Shown: in pieces, positions 43,491 to 55,756 of the stretch
How the letters are laid out: the number at the start of each line of letters is the position of its first letter
Position numbering within the stretch: the first letter of the stretch is position 1
Source: Cymodocea nodosa
Taxonomy: Eukaryota; Streptophyta; Magnoliopsida; Alismatales; Cymodoceaceae
DNA length: 64,000 bases
Direction: 5' to 3'
NCBI GenBank assembly: GCA_036874045.1
Contig: CM072339.1
Span: 11,601,501-11,665,500 of the forward strand
The notes under the pieces: model-generated
Seen by the model: only the letters and a program-made list of their open reading frames with translations
What the model was told of the DNA's origin: nothing
Database searches by the model: none
Translations under genes and position numbers: made by a program

Positions 43491-43651
43491 GTTGAAGAGG
43501 AGAAAACAATGTTAAAATAGATTGCTGAAAAATATAGAATATCTATATAGTAATTCAATTTATGTATTCTAAAGATACAAAATGAAGAATTAATTCTAGC
43601 AACTTTAGAAAGACCAACTAGTTAGATCTTAGTTTGCTAAGGGACTAGCAA

Positions 43652-43670
43652 AATTTAAGTATGGGGGAAG
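43652..43670 (+). other. Polypurine tract of Gypsy-Z'
   Basis: AATTTAAGTATGGGGGAAG immediately before the LTR start TGTTTAGAATG. This well-kept tract fixes the LTR boundary for the whole gypsy family here. Confidence 0.82.
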
Positions 43671-44454
43671 TGTTTAGAATGAAAAAGTGCACAATATTAA
43701 TCGTTAAATGATGGTTAATTGCATAATATTTAGCTTATCATATGAGAATTAAGCCATTATGTTATAATTGCACTATTATATGCTTTAATGAAGGAATCTA
43801 CATAATTTCAAGGAATTAGCATTAATTAAGTACATTTCTAAACTATTAGTAAGTTACAAGCTTTGAAATTCCTAAGTATCCGAATTTTCTATTATTTCAG
43901 AGAGTTATATTGCATGTACCGGACAGTTATATTTTTAATGCTTAAAGAATATTTTATTATTTCTTGGAGTACACATGTTGAAACATCAATGCACAATTTA
44001 AGTGGATTTTCGGTAAGTTATCTAGTAACTATCCGAAATGCATCTGGGCATCAGAAAGTTAGATTTGTAAGTATCCAAAATATCTTTTTATTATAAAACT
44101 GCTTAAGGACATGTGTCACGATTTGGAAGCTTGACTTAAGTTATCTTTCAGAAGGTTATTTGTTAACTATCAAAAGTGCATATAAGTTTCGAATACTTAT
44201 AGTTGTAACTATCCGAAACATCTAAACTTGTTATTTCTTTACTGCATGTGTTTTATAGTTAAATCAACGAAGTAAGTTTGTTGAGTTATCTGTAACTCCA
44301 TGGACCATTTATTTTCTAATATGCCACTATAGCAGTTGTAAAAACAAGAAATTCGAAGGAAAACCACGATTGCACGTATCACGCAAGAATTCACTTGTGG
44401 AATGAAGAAGAAATCACCATCGCTTTTATGAATGAAGGAAATCCAATCAATCAT
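43671..44454 (+). mobile_element. Gypsy-Z' 3' LTR, truncated
   Basis: U3 part only (784 bp), stopping before the TATA box. Contains TTTTCGGTAAGTTA and AACTATCCGAAA motifs and an ACATGTGTC palindrome (about 44,000-44,220). It is cut at 44,454 by the inverted LTR that follows. Confidence 0.82.
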
Positions 44455-45992
44455 TGTTCGGGTTTTGTTAACTTCTATTTAGTTGTGAAGAGTTAAATCT
44501 TAAACTTGCTTATATCATTAATTTCTTTTAGAAGAAAACAAACAACCTTTCACACAAATTAGATATTAATTCTAATTTGTATTTTTAACTGCAAGTGCAC
44601 AATGTATATTGTATTTTTGTGCAAGTATAGGTCAATCCCACAGAAATTGAGTAAGAATTGTGCACTGTTCCGAATTTTATATTGGAGTATAAATGTGTTC
44701 AATAAGCACTCCGTTGAGTCATAGTTAACACAACGAACTTAGTTCGTGGAGTTATGACTAACTCAACAGACTAACCTCATGGAAATTAACTCCACGAGCC
44801 TAATTTTTCTAGTTGAATATTGTTAATTACAAAGGAATTCGGCCAGCCATTAGGTGGTTCCACAGATTGTAAATAACATCAATTAAGCTCTTTAATGTTA
44901 GTTAATATTGGATTTATCATTAAGCTATACTAACATTTAGATATTTAAAACAGTAACCATTAAAATCTTTAAGTATCTGGAACAAATCAATTTCAATAAA
45001 CTATAAAACTATTTTCTGAATTAAACAAACATAAAACATTCACAATATTGACAATGATAACACTAATCAAGATACAAAACAAATAATATAATACTTTAAT
45101 ACTAAACGTAAACACAGATAATTTGTTGTTTTTGGTATTTTTGTTTTGATATGTTCTTGAAGATGAATGAAAGGTGAAATGTAAAAATCTCTATCGAAAG
45201 TAAATGCTCCTGTAATTACATGCAACGCGATTACACCACTGAAAACTTAATCACTTACAATCTTGCCTCCTCTCCCAATAGAATTGCGAGTCCAAAATTG
45301 CAAGATGATTTCCTTTTCAACATATTGGCATCAACCTGAAACCAAGGCTAGAAACTTTACGATCTCTTGAGATATGAGTCGGTGCTTGGTGAAAATGGCT
45401 TCCCTTCCCGCAACGCGATCACTCCTCACAGTGGTTGTCAGGCACCGTGTTTGGCTCGAAATCAACCCAACATCAGAAAAGTATCATCACAGACCTTTGA
45501 TAGTTGGTGATTTTGGTGGTGGTGTGGAGCTTCAGGGAACTTCCAACGCTTCCTGTAGTTAGCGCAATTCTCCACCTCCTCTTCACACACTTTTCTTCGT
45601 CTTTTATATTTCTTACAGTAGTAACTACTCCTGCTTAGATGATTGATTGGATTTCCTTCATTCATATCAACGATGGTGACTTCTTCTTCCTACCACGAGT
45701 GAATTCCTACGTGATACATGCAATCGTGGTTTACCTTCGAATGTCGTGTTTCTACAACTGCTATAGTGGCATATTAGAAAATATATAGTTCGTAGAGTTA
45801 CAGATAACTCAATGGACTTACTTCGTTGATTTAACTATAAAACACGTGCAATAAAGAAATAAGTTGCTAACGTAACGCATTACCTTAGTGTATATTCATG
45901 TAACTCAACACATACAGTTATGCTAACTTAACGAGTTATACATGTGCAACTCATGTGACATAATAAAGCATTTAAATTCAGCACGTGCATAA
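44455..45992 (-). mobile_element. Gypsy-5 LTR, inserted in inverted orientation
   Basis: Starts with TGTTCGGG, the reverse of the CCGAACA LTR end. No primer site lies to its left, so it is a 3' or solo LTR of a minus-strand copy that landed in the Gypsy-Z' LTR. TATA box at 45,601-45,608. Its U3 start is missing because Copia-5 follows at 45,993. Confidence 0.8.
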
Positions 45993-47623
45993 TGTTAGGA
46001 ACGTATGGCTTCACCAGAGGGGGGGTGAATAGTGATCAAGGAGTAATTATGACTATTTTTGGCTTTACTAACTAATTTGATTAATCAGTTTGCACAAGTA
46101 ATAATCAGATATAAATAACATGCACAGCGGAAATAAAAGTAAGAAACACAAGGGAATTTTAGGTGGTTCACTAACTCAGTTTGTCCACCCCCAAGGATCA
46201 CTTAGGCTTCACTAAGTGTCTCAACACTTACATATACTTGCTTTTAGGTTGAAGTAAGAACCAACCATTCACTTGAGCTTTCTGGTCGTAGCTCTAACCA
46301 ACCATATAGAAGTTTTCAAGTATAAACTTCAGTAAACCAACCTTTTGAGTTTTCAGGTCAAAACTCAAACCAACACTAAATGAAGCTTTAAGGTTGAAGC
46401 CATGAACCAAATGATCCTTCTTGGATCAGACTTTCAACACATGGAGAGCTTTAATAATCTTCTTGTAAAATCTAGCTTTCAATCGATTCTATGTTGTAGT
46501 CAATCTAAATTGAGCCTTTCTTCTGTAACAGTAATTGATCTGCAATGTATATTGTATCTCTGTATGTGATTGTATCTATATTCTCACTTCATAGCTCTTT
46601 TTTTGGATACTGAATGATCTGACTGTATATATATGCTTGAATATCCAACGATCATATTTTCTCCTCAACAGATTTATTCTGTTGTACTTGATTTGACCTC
46701 AATTCCAAATACGGTAAGTAACCATTTAGAAAGTATCTCAAGATAACCTTCCAATCTTCTCAAACTTTCGGATAGTTAGTAGTGTAACTCTCTGAAGGAT
46801 GATCTTAACTCACCAAAAATTCACTTAAGTTTATTTGTCACGTGAGTTTTAAGTCATACACATGAAGTACTTAAAGTTCAGATACCTGTAGTTGTAACTC
46901 ACTGAAATTCTCCTAACTATCGGATAGTTAGCTACAATAACTCTCCGATTTTTCCTTTTAAGCTTCTGATAACTGCCTTCTCATTTATGCACATGCATAA
47001 AAGAATAACTTAAGTTTCAGATAGTTAAAATTGTAACTCACCGAAACTTCCTATTTTTCAGATAGTTATCTTTCTAACTCTCCGAAAAGTCATTTATGCT
47101 TCTGTCTAGATTTCTACACATGGGAAATTCAATGACTTAAGTTTCAGATAGTTAAACTGTAACTCATTGAAACTCTCTTGAAATTTCGGATAATTATCTA
47201 ACTAACTCTCCAAAAAATCCTTTAAGCTTCTGTTCTGAATTTTTACACATGGTTAATTGAATGACTTAAGTTTTAGATAGTTAGCCTTTCTAACTTTCCG
47301 ATTTTCCTTTTGCTTTCAGATAGTTAACTCCTTATCTCTTTGATCATTCAACCAACTGCCTTTCATAACTCTCCGAAGGCTTTATAATTTCGGATAGTTA
47401 TTCTTCTAACTGTCCGATAGAATTGCTGCTGCTTTAAACTAGCTCTTCAGATACTTAGACCTGTAACTGTCCGATTTTCTTATAGCTTTGTAGCAGTATC
47501 TTTTGGAACTTTCTCCATCTGTTCGTCTGCTTTCTGATCTTTTGCTGAGCTATCATATCTGTGAAATACAATTTGGTTTCCTCACATAGGTTTTTGCATT
47601 ATCAAAATACTAGGGTCCTAACA
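45993..47623 (-). mobile_element. Copia-5 3' LTR
   Basis: 1,631 bp with perfect 8-bp inverted ends TGTTAGGA...TCCTAACA. U3 (about 46,690-47,480) is full of TTTCGGATAGTTA / TAACTCTCCGAAA pairs and ACTTAAGTTTC. TATATATA on the minus strand near 46,628-46,636 is the likely TATA box. The end carries TATTCACCCCCCCTC, as usual for copia LTR ends. Confidence 0.88.
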
Positions 47624-48723
47624 ATCTCCCCCTTTTTGATAATGACAAAATCCTTTACATTAAATTACATGTATTTCACTCCCTAGATTGTTGCTATACA
47701 TTCAATCACACAGAAACTAAGTAAAACAAAGAATTACAATGAATATAATGCAATGAAGTTAAATTCTCCCCCTATCTGTGTGCTAGGAATGCTTCCCTTA
47801 CCTTCTATGTAATTTTCTACATTCTTCTCCCCCTTTTAGTCATTAAATTTGTATCTGATGATATACCAATTTTCTGATCTCTATAATCCTATCAGATATT
47901 AAGTTGTGAAAAGAATCAAATGCATCAATATCTTCAAATACCAATTTTTGATTTTCCATCAAATGTATTCTATAATCCTGTTAATGTTGCAATTTATAAA
48001 TATGCAACTAATATTTGTAATTTTTGCCACATGCTCTCTTTGTATACTTTCATTTTGCACTAAAGTAACATTCTGAATTCCTTTCATATAGGCTCTCCCC
48101 CTACTTATATGCTTTTCCTTGTAGACAAATTTGCTACACCTATTCTACAAAATGACATATAGAATACCAATTGAACTAGGTATCAATTGTTAATCAAAAA
48201 CATCATAAATGATTCTCAATCATTTAGCTTCTGATTCCAATCCGTTTCTCTTCTCTTAAATCTCTATTTCAAGAGATTCTTTCAATTTGCAGAAGATAAT
48301 TTGAAGACTGTAATTTGTCTGCTGTAGATTTTGGTTGTCCTATGATAAATCTGATTTGTATACATTCATCCTGGCTCATGCAAATCTTATTTCCTTTAAA
48401 GAACAGAATTCAATCAATGATACCACTTTGATACTACTTGTTCATTTCAGAATATCATAGCTGATTCTTAACTGATTACCAACTGTTTGGCTTCTTAAAA
48501 AAAATTCTCTTCACGAGATTCTGCTTATTTTGATGACACTTGTTTCTAATTGTTGCACATTTTGCTCTCCTTGAGCATCAAGATTTTAGGCACGATTTTC
48601 ACTCAGTCTAAGTGAGCACTTTCTACCAATTTATGGTGCCTCTTGTAATACCAAAATTTTACTATCATAACTGGTTTGGAGCTATAGATTCACTACTCCC
48701 CCTAAATAATATAATCCTGCAAT
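47624..48723 (-). other. Copia-5 3' non-coding region with repeated purine tracts
   Basis: Primary tract 47,624-47,637 (AAAAAGGGGGAGAT on the minus strand). Further AGGGGGAGA-type tracts at 47,765-47,773, 47,826-47,835, 48,094-48,102 and 48,693-48,703. No gene. The last tract lies about 20 bases after the gag stop, showing where pol was removed. Confidence 0.75.
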
Positions 48724-49185
48724 TCAAACAAAAATAGATTTTGGTACCCATACTTTCTTGCGTCCATAAGTGTTAGTCTTGACAATATTTAGTTTATTGC
48801 CTTTTGGCAGCCACATTGAACCAGATCTTCTTTTGATGGAAAACACTATTGTACCATCTTTATAAGATTGGATAATACCACCATAGTAGGGTATTTCCTG
48901 TGGAGTAGCATACCCTAGGCCAAGTTTATTAGAACTGTATCTTTGAGAACCAATGATTTGATCTAATCCTTTATGTCCATTGGTAAATTTATGCACATTA
49001 TTTTTCAGATCAGTGATTTCAGATTTCAATTTTTCATTTTCATTTATCAATTCATCATTATTGCATTTTGTATCTTCAGCATGCAAATTTTCAAGTTCAG
49101 TATGTGCTTCTTCTAAGCATGCAGTTAAATGCTTAATTTCCTTTTTATACTTTTTGCATTTAACATACAAACTATCAACAGTAGA
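48724..49185 (-). pseudogene. Copia-5 gag C-terminal half
   Basis: Coiled coil (CKKYKKEIKHLTACLEEAHTE; INENEKLKSEITDLKNN), then the conserved gag end RKKVWVPKSIFV and TGA. Corresponds to the GPQQHWVPRKSFS end of Copia-3. The stop is followed by ATTGCAG|G, as in Copia-2 and -3. The upstream part continues at 51,337 beyond S2. No protease follows. Confidence 0.82.
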
Positions 49186-51336
49186 TGTAAAGTATCAATT
49201 TGTGCATTTTATATATGTTAATTCATGCATGTTAAGGATTATAAGTCATCATTATATATGTTCTTATAAAGGATTACATGAAAATCATATTTTTAGACAT
49301 ATGCATGAATTAGGGATTAAATAGTTGATAATGTGCAAATTTATCCTTTATCAATTAAACACCTAGTCAATAGCCCTTATATTAGACATAATTCTTATAA
49401 TTCTTCAATGTATGACTTTATATACATTGTATGATTGCCAAATCACTTAAATATGATGTTAAACTAAAGAACTTTAAGTAATTCATGTATGTACATGTGA
49501 AAAAGTTGTAGACCAAAACCTTCCTAATTTGGCAACTTTCCATATATGGCAACTCATGCATGCATGTATACTATATTTGCATCATATGATTTATATTCAA
49601 TGTATATGTGCATCCAACTTGGTTTTGAGTTTTATAGGTCAATAAATCATGAAATCAAGGTGGATTAAAGAGGAAAAAACGTGGGCCATTGGATGCAACT
49701 TATTGGAGCCCAAGCAACAAAAGCCTAGAGTATTTAAAGTGTTTGACCACTCAATTCTAGGCTATCTCCTCCTCTTCCAACACATTGCAGCCGGCAGTTC
49801 CAGCCATTCCAACATCTCCATCCAGAAAGTCCCATCTTCCCCTTGATCTTGAACAAGCTCCCTTCAAGAATGGTGAGCTTTGGCGTCTTCCACTCCTCCT
49901 AGAAGACACCTTCTCTTCAATTCAGACGGCCATACGTTAAGATCTCCTTGGGCATTGATCTTGGTGGATTGGGAGGCTCGTGTGACTGATTTGGAGTGGA
50001 GCAAAAGGTTAGGATCTTCAGGGTTGAGTCATCGGAAGCACCATTCTTAGATGTGGAAGCCAAAGTTGTGGGTCTTGGAGGCAAGATCTTGAGGACGTGC
50101 ACCACTCTTCTTCAAGGCAACCTTAGAAGCTTCACTTGGACGTGCTACAGGTGGTGACAACCTTGTGGAGCATCGATTTCAAGGACTTCGGGGAGTCATT
50201 GCTTGAAGGAACGTGGAGGATTAAAAGGTATGATGGAAAGGAGAGATCCTCATACTACTTTTCATGTTTTACAATTTTATATGTATGAGTATAGTTTGAG
50301 TATGTGGAAGAACGAAATTCTATGCATAAATCTTTGTTTCAAATGTTCTAAATTAAATATTATATATTGTTTTGATGTTAATTGATATAAGAATTGAGTT
50401 CATATCATATGTTTCGTGTGAATGAATGTGATGATGTGAATTGTGAAGGCAGTTTTTCGTTTCTTAAATGGCCAGAATGTTAATAGCTTTTCTTTGAATT
50501 GTATGCACTTGTTCGTCATCTCTAAATTCTATTTTTTATTTCATTTTGTAAGTATAATGAGTGTAGAACAAGTTTACAAAGTTTTAGAATTTTTTAGAAT
50601 GTTTTTCGAAGCTTTTCAATTTTATTTTGTGAAGGTATCAGCGGTTTTGAGTCTCTATTGAGTGCTAGTTTTTAGCTTGACGCCTGTGTTGTGCTTGCGT
50701 CGTGTATTTTGTGGAATTCAGTTCTGTAAATGTTCCTTGTTAATGTAACGGATCTACTTTCAAGGCGTGCTTATTTTGTTGCATTTCATGAAGATTTGAC
50801 GGAGATTTGATTTTTGAATCGAAGGTGCGTTTTTGGAAAGTTTCCATAACCGTCTACGCTCCTTTCTTAAATAAGATCTTGCCAGCGTTTTAATTTGTGT
50901 TAACCCACGAAATCATAGCCATTTGAAAGATACTCCAAGGATCTTTCCAACCGTTATTTATTCTGGATTTTTAAACGTTCAAGTTGGAAGTTATTAGAGT
51001 TAAAAGTCGAGCATAAATTCTATGATTTCTGGATTAATACTCATTGATTTCTTAAATATCTTATCATAACTAATTGGATTTTGGGGTAATCTTATAAACC
51101 TTAATTGTGCTACAAATTTTGTATATTAATATTAAGTAATTAGAGTTTAATTATGAATTAGTTTAATGTTGATATTTAATCAGATAATCATTTTAATAAA
51201 ATTATTTAAGACAAACTCCTTGTGGATTCGACCCGTACTTGCACATGCTTATTACAATGGGCACCGTGTGCTTGCGATTATAAATGTAAAATTTGCACTT
51301 TTGCCATTATTTTAATAACACATAAAAGCGTTTACA
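49186..51336 (+). mobile_element. Solo LTR S2
   Basis: 2,151 bp, ends TGTAAA...TTTACA, flanked by GTAGA (49,181-49,185) and TTAGA (51,337-51,341), a 5-bp duplication with one mismatch. It splits one gag reading frame (VNILLSN | STVDSLYVK), which proves insertion. Same family as S1: both have a GAAGGTGCG...GGAAAGTTTCC block and CTCCTTGTGGATTCGAC with CTTGCG near the end. No gene seen. Confidence 0.85.
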
Positions 51337-51506
51337 TTAGACAAAAGAATATTTACATCTAGATTATCATTGTCTACATCAGAATCACTTTGAGATGAAG
51401 TGGAACATACCTCTTGTGCTATATAGCACACATTTGTTGGTACCTCTTCATCTAAACTGGATGAGCTACTGGAAGAACTACTATCATCCCAAGTAGCCTT
51501 CAATGC
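51337..51506 (-). pseudogene. Copia-5 gag, middle fragment
   Basis: Reads ALKATWDD, then a run of nine Ser, LDEEVPTN and an acidic stretch to VNILLSN. Matches the ALKVTWDD region of Copia-2 and -3 gag. Cut on one side by S2, on the other by Copia-4. Confidence 0.8.
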
Positions 51507-52707
51507 TGTAGGATCGTCTGTATCACAAGAGAGGGGGTGAATTGTGTCTTTAGTAATTAAACTAGCGGATAAAACAAGAGCACAAAACACTCGTAAATGA
51601 AATTCTATTCTTTTATTTCAAGACAGAATTTACAATATCTTTTTAACTCAATTCCCTTCTTGACGCTTTTGATACAGTAATTTTTGATATACAATTCAAA
51701 TAGGAAAATGAAGCTCTTTTTCAAAACTAATTTTGAATTGTATAAAACCTGATCTTTATGCACACAGCTTTTTTCTTTCTCTTTGCTCAACTTCTGTATC
51801 TCTTCTTCTCCAGTTGTCGAATTTCTAGACTTCTTGCGTTTACAGCTCCTTTTCTAAAATTGCTTGGAATTTCGAACTTCTTCTGATGTTGGAGAACTTT
51901 TCAGAATATGAATATTCAAACTTAACTTTTCAGTTAGGGATCCAGATTGAATATTTAGACTTGGTTTTTGAGATTGGGATCCTTTATTGTAATGTAGCTC
52001 GTACTCTCTATTTGTAGTCGAACTCTGTTGTCTTTCACGTTCAGCATGTTCATCCACTTGATCCACAATCCATAATCCATAATCCACGTACTAATTTTCT
52101 CTTTAATCCAAATTACTTTCTATTTAAATTTCCACTTTCTTCACTAACAATCTGAGTTTCCACGATCTCCACTCGTAGATTCACCGAAATTTTATCTTTC
52201 TGAAGTCTTGTAGAATATCTTCTAAGTCTTCAATTTAGTCGAACATTTATCCTTTAACTCCTATCAAAACTCGAACACTTATCCTTTAACTCTTCGAGTT
52301 CTTACACCTGCAAAACACGTGACTAAACAAAGAAATTTATCTGTTTGTTAGTCCTTTTATAAAACTCGAACAGTTATCTATCCATGCGTATAAAAACTTG
52401 AACAGTTATCTAACTATTCGATTTTTCATTACCGAACGCACATGGAAAACACGTGACAACTTAAAACATTAAAAACACACGTGCGGATAGCTTAACTATA
52501 CGAGTTTTTAACATAAAGTATTCAACAAAAACGAAATGTTAACTATCTGAAAGTTTAACTATTGCAAATCTAGCTCTTCGGAAATCTTTAATTTATTCGA
52601 CATAAAAATGAAACTTTCCAATAATCTGTTAACTATTATACTTAGAGAATATTATGTAGACTTATTTAAATATGTTAATAAAGCATACATCATCTAAATA
52701 CCTAACA
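51507..52707 (-). mobile_element. Copia-4 3' LTR
   Basis: 1,201 bp, TGTTAGGTATTTAG...ATCCTACA. U3 (about 52,250-52,600) has CACGTG motifs and AACTATACGAG / CTCGAACAGTTATC pairs, a variant of the motif vocabulary of the other LTRs. TTTAAATAG on the minus strand near 52,114 may be the TATA box. Confidence 0.85.
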
Positions 52708-53032
52708 ATCTCCCCCTTTTTGATGATGTCAAAACCTAATAAGTCACATAATTTATATCTTCCCCTTTTTAGCATTATAAAAAGTAAACAAACTATTTTC
52801 TCCCCCTTTAGGAAGTTAAGTTTTATAAATGTAAGGAAGGATATCTTACTAAGTATATATTAATCAAAATAATAGTGTCAACCATACATAAGATTTATGG
52901 ATTAAGCAAAAACTGTTTAATATCATTAACTGTGAAAAATAATCACATAACATTAAAATCAGTAAACAGTTTACATAATGGTTTTGGTTACAAATTACAA
53001 AAAATAAATCATGTAATACATAATTTGTATAA
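52708..53032 (-). other. Copia-4 purine tracts and 3' non-coding region
   Basis: Primary tract 52,708-52,721 (AAAAAGGGGGAGAT). Weaker tracts near 52,760-52,770 and 52,799-52,809. No gene in the remainder. Confidence 0.75.
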
Positions 53033-55617
53033 TCACAAGCCTCTTTGTCTTTGAAAAATATCAATCAGGGTATCTAAAATTTTCTTTGCAATATCTGTAC
53101 TAACTCTGTTTATCTGATCAAGTAATGCTTAATCTAAATCATTTTGAGAAACTTGTGATGATTGCTATAAAAATTCAGTATGTATGTCTGTATCTATACC
53201 TGTATGTATTTCTCTATGTATACCTTGTTGAATATATGTATGTATATCTTGTTGTATATCTGTATGTTGCTGTGTTTTTGTAAATTCTACGGATTGTTGC
53301 TGTGTTTGCCGAACCTGTTGTTGTTGTTGTTGTCTGAGGATAGGTGTATCTGCTGCTTGGTATTTTTGGAGTTCCTTTGTAGAGAAAGATCGTGACTTTA
53401 ATCTTTTCTATGGCCAAGGTGTAATATCTGTTTGACTTACCACAATTCTCAAAATTGTATCACCATAAAATAATTTACTCTGCAAATGTAAAATATGAGA
53501 AACAAAAATATCATACCAGTTCACTTGTATATGGTTGATTAATGTGTATGTAGCATAAAGACAACATGACCAAACCTCTGAAACAATGTAGCATGCAATA
53601 TTTTTGCAATAAAACGTGCTTGGCCATTTAAGTCATTTAGTAATGTCAATGGTTTGTTGGCAGTTGGATCTTTGGCTAAACTTGTAATGTCCTATCCCAA
53701 TCGATAAACCTGTTTTCTTTCTAATAATTTAACTCCATTTTTTAGACCAAGTACCTGATGAAGTAAATTTGGAGTTAAATATATGTCATTTTCTTGTATA
53801 TTAGAAACAAGAATACCTTCTTCCACTGTTAAGTTTGAGTAAAAACAACTGAGAAGTTCGGGTATAGCAAGATGGCCTGGCTATTGTGGAAGTAGAGTCA
53901 ACAAGCCTTGAAATTCAAATAGTTCACGTATGTGTGCCATCCCTTCAAACTTAACTGGTCTTGAATATAAAACTGTAAATGTTTTATATGTCTGAAATTT
54001 GTCATAACAGGAATTATTTCTTAACCATAATAGTGTATTTGCATCTAAACTCTGTTTAGGATTAGGTATTTTCCTGTCATGATGTTCTAATCTAGGACTT
54101 GTTTCAATATTATCTACAGCATCTATATTGTCAGATCGTTCAGAACTGGTGGAATTTGTATCAAAACTAGTATAAATGTCTGAAATATCTATTATTGTCG
54201 TATCAATAATCTGCTGAATTTCTTCTATTTGTTCTTCTGGAAACATTTCAATAGCAATAGTCTCTATAACAATCTGTATATCAACAACCTGTATATCTAT
54301 ATGTGATCTATACAACTGTCTCTGTATGAAAGAATGTTCTATATCTGTTTGTGGAATAGAATCATCCTGTATTTCTGAAATTTGTATATGTGAGACATTG
54401 GTAGTATCATATTCTATTTGTAACGTTGTACGTTGTTGATTATATACATTTATCAACAAGTATACGATATATTGTAACAGGCATAACCATACATATAAAG
54501 TGTAGTATAAGCAACTATACCAAAATCAAAAGTCTCTGTTCGAGATACAGTAAGAGGAAGAATATCTGTACATTCCTCTTCAAATGAAATATCTTCAAAA
54601 TTCATAGACTTAGTGTCTATGTCATCAATAATATTATCAAATTTGATATCATCTGTATATATATCATCAAAATTTCCTACATTCTCACTTTCCATAGGAA
54701 AGAATGTGTGCTTGCAGCATTGTGTGAAAAACTGTCCATTGTATTAAAAGATACATTATGCACTAATGTGACACAATACCTTAGAGTATATGCTTGTAAG
54801 CCAATATTTGTCACATCTGTTGGGATTCCTGACAAAAATGTCTATCCAGCTTCTGTAATGGAGCATAGTTTTCCATTTTTCACTAATTCTTCTTTTTGCT
54901 GCAATATTCCTTGTACAACTGCAGTTAGTCCAAAATATTCAATTGCCTTTTTCTTTGTCCGACTATATGTCTACAGTGTTTCAGGTTGTTCAGGAGGTTC
55001 TAAAATTGTCTTAATTTCTCCTGTTAAAGGCACCTGTTGTCTTGATGGTCCTTCACCATGATGCCTAGGTGGTAATAATGGAATATAGAGTTTTAAGTTC
55101 TCCACCTCTGCCATTTTGAGTTGATAAACTCTTTGTCCTTCACTACGAAGGCCTATTTTGCTAATGGCAATTTTCTGTTCATTGATATACTGTTTAATAT
55201 CATCTAAAATAGCTAGGGGAAAATAATGTTGGGAATACAAGGATTGTAATTCCCTGTTTGCATTTTCGATCATTGGTCCCCACTTCTTTCCATAATAAGT
55301 GATAGACTGTATTGATGTCTTTGGTACATGTCCAAAACTTACAATAGTAGGGTTAGGTTGTAAATTTCTTTTCCATAAACGCAATGCGGAAAGTTCTGTC
55401 TATTATAGTCTAAACTATGTTTCAGCATAATTTCGAATAAATTTCCAACAGAAATTTTTCTCATCTTGAACAGCTTTTCTGATTTCGTGTAGTACTTTGT
55501 TTGAAAAAGTGTACCAGGAGTAAATATCGTTGATTTCATTCTGCATTTTCTGAAGTTCCAACTCTCTTTTCTGCACTTTGGTCATTCTACCACATCCTCT
55601 TCCACATCCTGACATTG
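53033..55617 (-). pseudogene. Copia-4 extra ORF, plant transposon-like protein (longest copy)
   Basis: About 860 codons with several frameshifts and stops. Start MSGCGRGCGRMTK at 55,617, close to the MSK start in Copia-3. N-terminal helical part, then the segment ending in VENLKLYIPLLPPRHHGEGPS. An acidic middle follows (near 54,695-54,540), then an Ile/Asp/Thr-rich region (54,459-54,000) and the PF20167-like core at about 53,960-53,690: IRELFEFQGLLTLLPQ, FYSNLTVEEG, LLHQVLGLKNG. A Gln-rich tail (QQQQQQ near 53,310-53,330) and a terminal helix ending DTLIDIFQRQRGL. It shows the domain order best. Function unknown. Confidence 0.7.
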
Positions 55618-55756
55618 TTGATTAATCTTCGCTTTGCACTGTAGAACTTAGTGGAAGGAAAGATTGTGAAGCTAGGGTTTTATTAAGGCAGAAACACGAA
55701 AGGTTGTTAGGAAAACATTCATAACTCTCCGAGTTTAGAAACAGATAAACGAATTC
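55618..55756 (-). promoter_or_regulatory. Leader of Copia-4 extra ORF
   Basis: Minus strand: AAACTCGGAGAGTTATG motif near 55,727-55,738, AATAAAACCCTAGC (telobox-like) near 55,670-55,685, then GATTAATCAACAATG at the start codon. Copia-3 has the similar GGATTAACAATG after its putative intron. Truncated by the Copia-3 insertion. Confidence 0.4.

Larger units (their letters stand above)
41107..43670 (+). mobile_element. Gypsy-Z', internally deleted sister of Gypsy-Z
   Basis: Begins with the final codons of the upstream ORF, continues with the gag-leader spacer (to about 42,360) and jumps to the post-pol region (equivalent to about 38,020), with gag and the F-box copy absent. It lacks S1, so S1 is younger than the split. 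It uses the LTR at 39,269 as 5' LTR and that at 43,671 as 3' LTR. No coding capacity. Confidence 0.82.
45993..51506 (-). mobile_element. Copia-5, gag-only Sirevirus derivative (5' part outside)
   Basis: 3' LTR, five CTCCCCCT purine tracts, then directly the C-terminal end of gag: the whole pol is missing. Gag is split by solo LTR S2 and cut at 51,506 by Copia-4. Several spaced purine tracts upstream of the 3' LTR are a recognised Sirevirus trait. Confidence 0.82.
51507..55756 (-). mobile_element. Copia-4, Sirevirus-like element carrying the extra ORF (5' part outside)
   Basis: Minus-strand order: leader, extra ORF, 3' non-coding region, purine tract, 3' LTR. It inserted in Copia-5 gag at 51,506. 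The upstream part is cut by Copia-3, whose LTR begins at 55,757. Gag and pol are not seen. Confidence 0.8.

Noticed and set aside
53165..53340. TATGTATGTCTGTATC-like and TTG-rich runs as a microsatellite locus
   Set aside because: They read as the Gln/Ile/Thr-rich tail of the Copia-4 extra ORF on the minus strand.
54708..55061. 117-codon plus-strand frame
   Set aside because: Lies antisense inside the Copia-4 extra ORF and has no recognisable domain.
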